6,246 nucleotides of DNA from an uncultured Bacteroides sp. GTDB lineage: Bacteria > Bacteroidota > Bacteroidia > Bacteroidales > Bacteroidaceae. The stretch spans positions 1 to 6,246 of the forward strand of contig USSR01000426.1 of NCBI GenBank assembly GCA_900557355.1. Direction: 5' to 3'. Shown one piece after another: positions 1 to 6,246 of this stretch; position 1 is the first letter of the stretch, and the number at the start of each line of letters is the position of its first letter. A model generated the notes under the pieces. The model was given only the letters and a program-made list of their open reading frames with translations, had not been told where the DNA came from and did not search any database. Position numbers and translations under genes: made by a program.

Positions 1-66
1 GAAGTCCTGGGCTTGCAAACCTGCACAAAGCATCAGTGATGCCGCACCTATTATCAATTTCTTCAT
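1..66 (-). CDS. 5' end of an exported protein (signal peptide only)
   Basis: This is the start of a gene that runs off the low-coordinate end of the window. Its ATG is at 66-64, and the 22 visible codons read MKKLIIGAASLMLCAGLQAQ followed by DF. That is a classic Sec signal peptide: two lysines, a hydrophobic core, and a probable signal peptidase I site after LQA at residue 19. The cysteine at residue 14 is preceded by L-M-L, which is not a lipobox, so a soluble periplasmic or secreted protein is more likely than a lipoprotein. The ATG lies 5 bp after the stop of the upstream epimerase gene, so the two are almost certainly co-transcribed. No catalytic part is visible and the function cannot be named. 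In this setting a glycoside hydrolase or another PUL enzyme is a reasonable guess, but only a guess. Confidence 0.85.
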   Translation of the reverse strand, partial: MKKLIIGAASLMLCAGLQAQDF

Positions 67-71
67 ACGTA

Positions 72-1307
72 TTATTTTAAACGATTATACATTTCCACTC
101 CCAAGCGTACCGTATGATATGGACAACGCCACATACTTACTTTGGGAGCCTCCTTTTTAGGCTCTCCGTCGAAACAGTCGCTATACCATTCCCCGTATTC
201 CTTGTCCACCATATGGTCTTTGACAAAAGTCCAGACCGTATCAACCGATTGTAGATAAACGTCACTCCCGCTGATTTGCCAAGCATTGACACAAGCTATC
301 ACCGTTTCAATCTGGCCCCACCATGAGGCATGCTTGGTTTTTCTGTCACCTTTCTTCTCGTAAATCATATAGCCTTTATCACTCATTCCTTCAGCCAGAC
401 AAGCTTCCGTCACATCCAATGCAAGCTGATTTGTCTGTTCTATCAAGTCCTGATTTTCCAGCGTACGGGCAGCCTCACAAAGCAACCATCCGGTCTCAAC
501 ATCATGTCCGTAAGAATCCATTTCGACCAGACTGTTCCACTCATTATCAAAGAACAGATTGAAATGCTTCCTTGACGGGTCGTAAATGCGGTTCATGAAC
601 AAATCGACGCAAAACTCAAGCCTTTTCTTCAAGCCATTGTCTTTCCAGCACTGATATAGAAGGGTATAAGCTTCCAACACATGCAGATGGGCATTCATGG
701 TCTTAGGAGCGTTATTATCATATTGCTCCAATTTTTCCCAATTTTCGGTAAAGGATTCCACATAACCGTCATATTGCGGTTCGCGACCTTTTTCTTCCAA
801 GACATGATACAAACTAATAGCAGTTTTCAGACTTTCGTCGTTACCCGTCGCCAGATAGTGCTCTGCTAATCCATAAATAGCATAAGTCATGGCATAAGTA
901 TACTTAGAAGCATTCACTACTTCACCATCGGGGTTGACCAACCAATACACCCCACCGTTCTTCTTATCAATAAATGTATCGATAAAATAGCGCTGAGACT
1001 TGTTGGCAAGTTTCAGATAAGATTCATCTCCAAATGTACGGTATGCAGCAGAAAAACTCCACAGAATCCGGGCATTCAACACTCCTCCTCTGGGAGCATC
1101 TACCACCGGAGTACCATTCCGCAATACAGTCCCATAAAAACCGCCGTCAGGCGCCACTGCATAATCCATCCAAAATGGCAGTACACTGTCCCGGACATTG
1201 GCAACAATTTCCGCACACAATGTCGACCGTAACGAATTATGCCGAACAGTACATGCACACACGCCCATACATATAAATAGAAGGAAACAAAATGTTTTTC
1301 TTGCCAT
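72..1307 (-). CDS. Exported AGE-family epimerase (cellobiose/mannobiose 2-epimerase-like)
   Basis: This 411-residue protein belongs to the N-acylglucosamine 2-epimerase (AGE) superfamily of alpha/alpha-barrel enzymes, which epimerise C2 or isomerise a reducing-end sugar. Seen in the sequence: LPFWMDYAV (43-51), NARILWSFSAAYR (78-90, with the arginine expected in the active site), GGVYWLVNPDG (118-128), MNAHLHVLEA (204-213), GHDVETGWLL (267-276), WWGQIE (329-334) and CPYHTVR (395-401). Candidate catalytic or binding residues are R80, H209, H268, E271, W330, E334 and H398. The motif pattern fits cellobiose and mannobiose 2-epimerases better than GlcNAc 2-epimerases. The N-terminus MARKTFCFLLFICMGVCAC is an export signal; V-C-A-C (16-19) is a plausible lipobox. 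No acidic residues follow C19, which argues for a periplasm-facing anchor rather than surface display. About 393 residues remain after cleavage, the normal length for the catalytic domain. The ATG at 1307 was chosen because it gives the complete signal. The gene ends in TAA 5 bp before the next gene. The fold and family are confident; the substrate is inferred. Confidence 0.92.
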   Translation of the reverse strand: MARKTFCFLLFICMGVCACTVRHNSLRSTLCAEIVANVRDSVLPFWMDYAVAPDGGFYGTVLRNGTPVVDAPRGGVLNARILWSFSAAYRTFGDESYLKLANKSQRYFIDTFIDKKNGGVYWLVNPDGEVVNASKYTYAMTYAIYGLAEHYLATGNDESLKTAISLYHVLEEKGREPQYDGYVESFTENWEKLEQYDNNAPKTMNAHLHVLEAYTLLYQCWKDNGLKKRLEFCVDLFMNRIYDPSRKHFNLFFDNEWNSLVEMDSYGHDVETGWLLCEAARTLENQDLIEQTNQLALDVTEACLAEGMSDKGYMIYEKKGDRKTKHASWWGQIETVIACVNAWQISGSDVYLQSVDTVWTFVKDHMVDKEYGEWYSDCFDGEPKKEAPKVSMWRCPYHTVRLGVEMYNRLK

Positions 1308-1380
1308 ACTTAACTACAAGTTTAAATTGTGGACACTTAATCATCTGATTTGCTCATTCAGGAATACATACCCCAAACAT

Positions 1381-1418
1381 AGTGAAGAATCTCTTTTCTG
1401 TAGAAGAGATTCTTCACT
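1381..1418. repeat. Perfect 15-bp inverted repeat, probable dispersed extragenic repeat
   Basis: The arms AGTGAAGAATCTCTT (1381-1395) and AAGAGATTCTTCACT (1404-1418) are exact reverse complements separated by 8 bases, so either strand could form a strong hairpin. It lies in the susD to epimerase gap. On the plus strand the right arm continues as TCGTTCAGAATAACA (1419-1433). From general familiarity, the word GATTCTTCACTTCGTTCAGA resembles a short repeat scattered between genes in Bacteroides and other bacteria; this was not checked. Neither side has a clear T tract, so it is not a standard intrinsic terminator. In the minus-strand transcript it could act as a partial terminator, or as a 3' stabiliser of the susC-susD message that lowers expression of the genes beyond it. 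Confidence 0.75.
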
Positions 1419-1474
1419 TCGTTCAGAATAACAGAACAATATAATTGTCTATTCTTAGCACAATTTTAGAGTCA

Positions 1475-3163
1475 TCAATATCCCTCATTCTGGTCCTCCG
1501 AATTGATGAGAGGATTATTAAGAATCTCATTAGTAGGTATTGGGAAAATCTCCTGATATTTCTGATGCTCAAAATAACGGAAAGAATCGCCAGTTTCCCA
1601 GCACTCCTCCGGTGTAGAATTGGCTTTTGTTTTCGGGTATTCGCATCTGAACCATTCTTCAGCCAACCCCATACGGCAAAGGTCAAAATATAAAGAGAAC
1701 TCTGCATTGAGCTCATGACGGCGTTCTTGTGTCAAAGCCACTTTCCATACATCACTTGTATACCCTTTCCGCGTCTTATATTCAGCATAAACAGTCTTTG
1801 CATCGGGTACATCGACAACTGTCGTATTCAACATTGCCTGCGGGAAATCAATGGCTTGTACACCAATTTCCAAGTTACCCCACGCACGATTACGCACTTG
1901 TCTGATCATCTCCCATCCGGTCGCTTCCTCACCCGTCTCGAAACAACATTCAGCATAATCCAGCAATACGCCTGCATATCGTTTGAAAGTCAATGAAATC
2001 GGGCAATACACAAACCCGTCCTTACCCGGTTGCTTTCTCCAATACTTCAGTGAATATACACAAGGTACATTTTCAGAGCCTTGTACATATCCGCTGTAAG
2101 AGGGATTGGTACCCAGTTTTTCATTGGTAATAGGATGTACGTCACCCGTACCTACACAAGTATACTCCTTGCGCTTGTCTCCCTGCTCAAAAGAGCGATA
2201 ATACTCCCAAGACAGAGCCAAGGACCCCCAACCGCCATACTCGGGAGCGGCACACATATAGCCATACCATATCTTGCCGTCATCGTGGCTGTTGCCTCCC
2301 CAATTCATATTGCCGTGAATATGATAAGCCACCTCAAAAATGGATTCTTTTGTCCAATGGTTGTCCCAGGCATGAAGATTGGCATAGCACGGCTCCAATG
2401 CATAGGTATTACTGGTAATAATGTCATTCAATTCCTTCTTGGCTTCAGTAAATTTCTTCTGATACATATAGAGTTCTGCCAAAAATGCCTTGCAGAAACC
2501 TTTCGTAATACGACCGTATTCTCCATCGGCAGGTTCCCAATCCAGCTTTTCCATGGCAAACTTAAGGTCTTCCTCAATAACCTGATAAGTGCCTTCCAGA
2601 TTTTCAGGACGCGCCTTTCCTGCACTGGTTGTATAAGTCTCACCCGTAAGCAACATGGGGACAGGGCCAAAGACTTTTGACAAATACAAGTAATTGTATG
2701 CACGAATGGCACGCGCCTCGGCTTCAAACTGCACTTTCTTTTCGGCAGAAAGCACGGAAACGTCCACATTCTGCAATCCGGCCAGAAAACGGTTGGCACG
2801 GTCAATACCCTTATAGCTCATACGCCAAGCCGTATCCAGCGAACCTTTATTGGCTAATACCGCATGACGTTGCCATTCGGCATCCCAGCCGGACGCCTGG
2901 CAATCCATCGTACTGTGTCCGGCAATAAATACATTGGGCTTAAATCCCCATGTCGTATCATCGCCACTATTATCACTGCCTTGATAGGTATAAAAAGTAT
3001 CATAAATACCATAAAGCCCCGACTTTATATTTGCCTCATTCCGGTACATGAAATCTTCGGGCAGAATATCGTAATGATCGACTTCCAAATAGTCATCACA
3101 AGAACTGGTAGTACCCAAGGTGAGAGCACCCAACAACAATATATGGTAAAAACTTTTTCTCAT
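1475..3163 (-). CDS. SusD/RagB-family outer-membrane glycan-binding lipoprotein
   Basis: This complete 562-residue protein caps the SusC channel at the cell surface and binds the incoming glycan. The N-terminus MRKSFYHILLLGALTLGTTSSC is a lipoprotein signal with lipobox T-S-S-C and anchor cysteine C22. It is followed at once by acidic residues (DDYLE), as in surface-exported Bacteroides lipoproteins. Family hallmarks seen are the N-terminal SusD segment with EAEARAIRAYNYLYLSKVFG (147-166, helical TPR-like core), LTQERRHELNAEFSLYFDL (477-495), and the C-terminal FPIPTNEILNNP (540-551) ending in NEGY. The length is within the usual 500-600 residues. Residues 281-322 are rich in W and Y and are candidates for the sugar platform. 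The ATG at 3163 gives the full signal; the stop is TGA at 1477-1475. It starts 31 bp after the SusC-like gene, the standard pair arrangement, so the two are presumably co-transcribed. The glycan cannot be deduced. Confidence 0.97.
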   Translation of the reverse strand: MRKSFYHILLLGALTLGTTSSCDDYLEVDHYDILPEDFMYRNEANIKSGLYGIYDTFYTYQGSDNSGDDTTWGFKPNVFIAGHSTMDCQASGWDAEWQRHAVLANKGSLDTAWRMSYKGIDRANRFLAGLQNVDVSVLSAEKKVQFEAEARAIRAYNYLYLSKVFGPVPMLLTGETYTTSAGKARPENLEGTYQVIEEDLKFAMEKLDWEPADGEYGRITKGFCKAFLAELYMYQKKFTEAKKELNDIITSNTYALEPCYANLHAWDNHWTKESIFEVAYHIHGNMNWGGNSHDDGKIWYGYMCAAPEYGGWGSLALSWEYYRSFEQGDKRKEYTCVGTGDVHPITNEKLGTNPSYSGYVQGSENVPCVYSLKYWRKQPGKDGFVYCPISLTFKRYAGVLLDYAECCFETGEEATGWEMIRQVRNRAWGNLEIGVQAIDFPQAMLNTTVVDVPDAKTVYAEYKTRKGYTSDVWKVALTQERRHELNAEFSLYFDLCRMGLAEEWFRCEYPKTKANSTPEECWETGDSFRYFEHQKYQEIFPIPTNEILNNPLINSEDQNEGY

Positions 3164-3194
3164 AATATGATTTGTTTATCTGTTAAGTATTAGA

Positions 3195-6100
3195 TTAGAA
3201 TTGTACACTCACACCGAAAGAGACGGATAACGGGAACGGATAGCGTCCGCCATCGAAACCTGTCAGCAGCACTCTGTCCGAACCGACTTCCGGATCACCC
3301 CATTTGTTATACGAAGAAAGCGTCAATATGTTGTCTGCACTGACAAACATGCGGGCATTCTCCATCTTCGCGTGCTTTACCAAATTCTTCGGGAAAGTAT
3401 AGCCAAACTGAATGTTCGAAATCTTCAAATAATCGCCTTTCTTAATGAAAGCGTCACTGGAACGGTGATTCTTATTGTGGTCGCCCTTGGTGATACGCGG
3501 ATATTTGCCATTGGGATTCTCAAGAGTCCAGGCATTCTTCACATATTCTGCCAGAACGTTCTGGTAACCGCCGTCAGGACCATACATAGAAGTCAGACGG
3601 GCAGCGCTGTAAGAATAGACATCCATTCCGGCTACCCCATACATATTCATTGAAAAGTCGAAATTCTTGTAAGAGGCAGTAAGGTTCAAACCGTAGGAAA
3701 GAGTCGGGAAACCATTACCGATAACCGTACGGTCTTCGTCTGTAATCTGGCCGTCGCCATTCAGGTCGATATACTTGAAGTCACCCGGAGCGGTGTCACC
3801 ATCCTGGTACTTGCCTGTAGGCGATTGAGCATTCAAGGCATCAATCTCCTGCTGGTTCTGAAAAATACCGGCCACTTTCCAGCCATAATAAGAACCTACG
3901 GCATAACCGTTCTGTGTGATGGAGTGATTGTCCCAGTCATCACCATCCTGCGTACCATAACTGTTGTTTTTATAGAAAATAGGGTCACCCACCTCTACCG
4001 CCTCATTTTTCAAGGTAGAACCATTTACACGTACTCCTACATTCCAATCACCGAAACTTTTATTCCACGCAGCACTAACCTCAAAACCTTTGTTACGGAT
4101 ATGTCCGGCATTGGTATAGACAGACGTAAAACCGGTAGAAGGACGGATCTGACGATAAATAAGCAAATCTTTCGAGTCACGGATAAAGTAGTCCACCGAG
4201 AATGAAAGCTCGTTGTTCATAAAGGCCATGTCCAGACCGATGTTGGTCTGCTCGTTGGTCTCCCACTTCAGGTTGGTGTCAATTTCCTTTTGCTGTGCGA
4301 TACCGGCTGCATTCATCATGCCGCCCCCGGCCATGACATAATACATACAATCCAAAGAAGAGAGCTGAGGGACAGAAAGACTGGTTCCGCTACCCGCATT
4401 ACCGGTCTGCCCCCAACCTGCACGTATCTTCAGGTTGCTGAAAAGATTCAGATTCTTGATGAAGTTCTCCTCTGACAAGCGCCATGCCAAAGAAGCGGAA
4501 GGGAAAGTACCGTACCGGTTGCCCGAACCGAAGTTGGAAGAACCGTCGCGGCGTACTGTAGCCGTCAGTATATAACGGTCATTCAGACTGTAGGTCAGAC
4601 GTCCGAAATAAGATTGATAACGGGTCTTCAAGTCACGTCCCCCATTTGTATTCTTGGAGCTGGGGTCGTTTGTCAAAGAAATCTGGCGAATGTTGTCAGC
4701 CGGGAAATCACTGGCACTGGTATTCAACCAGACACCGTCCGTATCGCTGATAGAGAAACCCGCCATAGCGCTTACACGATGATGGGCATTCGACCAGTCA
4801 TAGTTGACAAACGATTCTAAGGCAATCTCCGAGTTCTGATTCTGATTGATAGAATAACTGTCCTTACGGTCCTTCGAACCAAATGTACGAGGATTATAAG
4901 GGGTATATCCATCATAACCTTTTGTGAAATAGTTGTAGCTACCGATGGTTTTAAAAGTCAATCCCTTTGCAATGTCCAATTGCAGGAATGCACTGGCCAC
5001 CAAACGGTCCCATTTGGAAATCTGGTCGGTTCTGGTCTTGGCTGCAGCCACCAGGTTGTCGGCCCCCTTGTTGATGTCACCATCAGACTCTTGTTTATAA
5101 TGTCCCCATGAACCGTCGGGCAGAACGATAGGCATAGAATAAAAGACTCCATTCTCTACATAGTCCATCGTAGGAATGGCTTGCGCATAACTACGCATAT
5201 TGCCACTGAAGTGATGCTGGGCATGTGTATAGTTCAAGTTCAATCCCACATGAATGAAATCTTTCACTTTATGAGTGATGTTGGCACGGGCTGTCAGACG
5301 TTTGAAATAAGATTCAATGACAACACCTTCATTATTCAGATATCCCACTGAAAGGTTGGCTTGCGTGGCTTCCGTACCACCCGAAGCGGAGAGATTATAG
5401 TTCTGCTGCAACGCTGTACGTGACATTTCATCTTGCCAATCGATGCTATTCAATTTGCCAATGTACTCTTCGCCAAAAGCCAGATTGGTCATGACCGAAC
5501 CGTTACGGCAAGATTCGCGTACTGCCTTGGCAAAGAGATCTGCATCGGCCACGTCTATCTTGTTGTTGTTGAATTGAAGGGAATAGTTGGCAGAGAAGTT
5601 GACTTGTGCCTTGCCCTTGCTTCCGTTTTTAGTGGTAATCATGATAACACCATTGGCACCGCGTGTTCCATAAATGGCAGTAGCAGAGGCATCTTTCAGG
5701 ATTTCAATGCTCTCCACATCGTTTGGATTAAGAAAGTCAATGGAAGTACCGACCTGCACTCCATCCACTACATAAAGAGGGTCGGAACTACCGTTTACGG
5801 TGGCTACACCACGAATACGGATGTTGAATCCCCCGTCGGGCGAACCGGAGGAACGGATGACGGAAACACCGGCGGCAGCTCCCTGCAGACCTTGTCCCAA
5901 GTTCACCGGATTACGTTTCATCATCTCCTCTGCATTTACAGAAGTAACGGAACCGGTCAGGTCGGATTTCTTCATCGTACCATAACCTACCACCACCACT
6001 TCTTCCAATGTTTCGGCATCTTCTTTCAAGATAATCTTCAAGGCATTCATGTTTCCGGTTACTTTAACGGTCCTTGTCAGATAACCGATGTAACTGGCTT

Positions 6101-6246
6101 TCAGCGTAGAGCCTACGGGACACTGCAAAGAGAAGTTTCCGTCCAAATCGGTAATCATACCGTTCGTCGTACCCTCTACGATGACATTGGCACCGATAAT
6201 GGGTTCGCCCTTCTCATCTACCACTTGTCCCTTTACGGTGGCTACA
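3195..6246 (-). CDS. SusC/RagA-family TonB-linked outer-membrane transporter, 5' end missing
   Basis: This transporter imports oligosaccharides across the outer membrane using TonB energy, in complex with the SusD-like partner encoded just downstream. There are 1016 complete codons visible, and the frame stays open through 6246, so the signal peptide and probably only a few tens of residues are missing. An in-frame GTG at 6224 is internal: the preceding codons read VATVKGQ and belong to the same domain. Order seen: a carboxypeptidase-regulatory-like beta-sandwich (about 6245-6020), the TonB box EEVVVVGYG (6005-5979), and the plug domain with DPLYVVDGVQVG (5783-5748) and the SusC signature around LKDASATAIYGTRGANG (inside 5726-5622). 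A long beta-barrel follows, ending in SVSFGVSVQF with the terminal phenylalanine typical of outer-membrane proteins. A calcium-loop-like DLNGDGQITDED (3767-3732) lies in the barrel region, as in many relatives. The stop is TAA at 3197-3195. No frameshift was seen. Whether an STN signalling domain precedes the visible part cannot be judged. Confidence 0.97.
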   Translation of the reverse strand, partial: VATVKGQVVDEKGEPIIGANVIVEGTTNGMITDLDGNFSLQCPVGSTLKASYIGYLTRTVKVTGNMNALKIILKEDAETLEEVVVVGYGTMKKSDLTGSVTSVNAEEMMKRNPVNLGQGLQGAAAGVSVIRSSGSPDGGFNIRIRGVATVNGSSDPLYVVDGVQVGTSIDFLNPNDVESIEILKDASATAIYGTRGANGVIMITTKNGSKGKAQVNFSANYSLQFNNNKIDVADADLFAKAVRESCRNGSVMTNLAFGEEYIGKLNSIDWQDEMSRTALQQNYNLSASGGTEATQANLSVGYLNNEGVVIESYFKRLTARANITHKVKDFIHVGLNLNYTHAQHHFSGNMRSYAQAIPTMDYVENGVFYSMPIVLPDGSWGHYKQESDGDINKGADNLVAAAKTRTDQISKWDRLVASAFLQLDIAKGLTFKTIGSYNYFTKGYDGYTPYNPRTFGSKDRKDSYSINQNQNSEIALESFVNYDWSNAHHRVSAMAGFSISDTDGVWLNTSASDFPADNIRQISLTNDPSSKNTNGGRDLKTRYQSYFGRLTYSLNDRYILTATVRRDGSSNFGSGNRYGTFPSASLAWRLSEENFIKNLNLFSNLKIRAGWGQTGNAGSGTSLSVPQLSSLDCMYYVMAGGGMMNAAGIAQQKEIDTNLKWETNEQTNIGLDMAFMNNELSFSVDYFIRDSKDLLIYRQIRPSTGFTSVYTNAGHIRNKGFEVSAAWNKSFGDWNVGVRVNGSTLKNEAVEVGDPIFYKNNSYGTQDGDDWDNHSITQNGYAVGSYYGWKVAGIFQNQQEIDALNAQSPTGKYQDGDTAPGDFKYIDLNGDGQITDEDRTVIGNGFPTLSYGLNLTASYKNFDFSMNMYGVAGMDVYSYSAARLTSMYGPDGGYQNVLAEYVKNAWTLENPNGKYPRITKGDHNKNHRSSDAFIKKGDYLKISNIQFGYTFPKNLVKHAKMENARMFVSADNILTLSSYNKWGDPEVGSDRVLLTGFDGGRYPFPLSVSFGVSVQF

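Larger units (their letters stand above)
1..6246 (-). other. Polysaccharide utilization locus segment, single probable operon
   Basis: Four genes in a row share the minus strand: SusC-like, SusD-like, exported epimerase, then an exported protein of unknown function. The gaps are 31, 167 and 5 bp. An adjacent SusC/SusD pair defines a PUL in Bacteroidota. No regulator (hybrid two-component, SusR-like or ECF sigma/anti-sigma) and no glycoside hydrolase is complete within the window, so induction and substrate must be read from the flanks. The main promoter is expected upstream of the SusC-like gene, outside the window. I saw no convincing Bacteroides-type promoter (TTTG with TAnnTTTG) in the 167-bp gap, so the epimerase is probably transcribed by read-through from susD, past the inverted repeat. 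Confidence 0.85.

Noticed and set aside
1317..1324. A Bacteroides-type -7 promoter element (TAAACTTG on the minus strand) just upstream of the epimerase gene
   Set aside because: It has one mismatch to TAnnTTTG, no TTTG at the right distance upstream, and it lies only about 10 bases from the start codon.
1381..1418. The inverted repeat as an ordinary intrinsic terminator
   Set aside because: The minus-strand continuation after the stem is ATGTTTGGGG and the plus-strand continuation is TCGTTCAG. Neither is a run of T, so it is kept as a repeat only.
1443..1465. A small hairpin, AATTGT and ACAATT, just after the susD stop
   Set aside because: The stem is six mostly A-T pairs with an 11-base loop and no following T run on the minus strand, which is expected by chance in AT-rich gap sequence.
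2081..2680. A 199-codon open frame on the plus strand, the longest of several opposite to the real genes
   Set aside because: It lies entirely antisense to the SusD-like gene, shows no recognisable domain or leader, and the minus-strand frame encodes a clear full-length family protein. Long antisense frames are common opposite such coding sequence.
2428..2805. A 125-codon minus-strand frame overlapping the SusD-like gene, possibly signalling a frameshift
   Set aside because: The SusD-like frame is continuous from signal peptide to its normal C-terminus, and the overlapping frame has no family features.
3732..3767. A DLNGDGQITDED calcium-loop or dockerin-like motif in the SusC-like barrel as something novel
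   Set aside because: Similar D-x-N-G-D-G segments are common in SusC-family proteins, so it is noted as a family feature only.
6222..6224. GTG as the start codon of the SusC-like gene
   Set aside because: The frame stays open to the window edge, and the upstream codons (VATVKGQ) continue the carboxypeptidase-regulatory-like domain. A start here would also leave the outer-membrane protein without a signal peptide.

Overview
The window is a piece of a Bacteroidota polysaccharide utilization locus (PUL), most likely from a gut Bacteroides or Phocaeicola. The evidence is a SusC-type TonB-dependent transporter followed directly by a SusD-type surface lipoprotein, AT-rich gene leaders without clear Shine-Dalgarno sequences, and lipoprotein signals typical of the group. 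All genes lie on the minus strand, so transcription runs from high to low coordinates. No RNA gene, CRISPR array, insertion sequence or origin was seen.

Layout in order of transcription: (1) 6246-3195, a nearly complete SusC-like outer-membrane porin whose 5' end (signal peptide and first residues) lies outside the window; (2) a 31-bp gap; (3) 3163-1475, a complete 562-residue SusD-like glycan-binding lipoprotein; (4) a 167-bp gap (1474-1308) with a perfect 15-bp inverted repeat that resembles a dispersed extragenic repeat; (5) 1307-72, a complete 411-residue AGE-family epimerase/isomerase, closest by motif to cellobiose/mannobiose 2-epimerases but carrying a secretion (probable lipoprotein) signal; (6) a 5-bp gap; (7) 66-1, the first 22 codons of another exported protein, of which only the signal peptide is visible.

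Likely teamwork (inference): SusD captures an oligosaccharide at the cell surface and SusC imports it with TonB energy. The exported epimerase may then convert the reducing-end sugar of the imported oligosaccharide in the periplasm, and the truncated downstream gene may encode another exported enzyme of the same pathway. The substrate cannot be read from these genes. The epimerase family points weakly to a beta-1,4-linked gluco- or manno-oligosaccharide.

The SusC/SusD pair is ordinary for this phylum. The points worth a second look are the export signal on a family best known as cytoplasmic, a few changes next to its active-site motifs, and the repeat between susD and the epimerase gene. I found no convincing evidence of an entirely new system.
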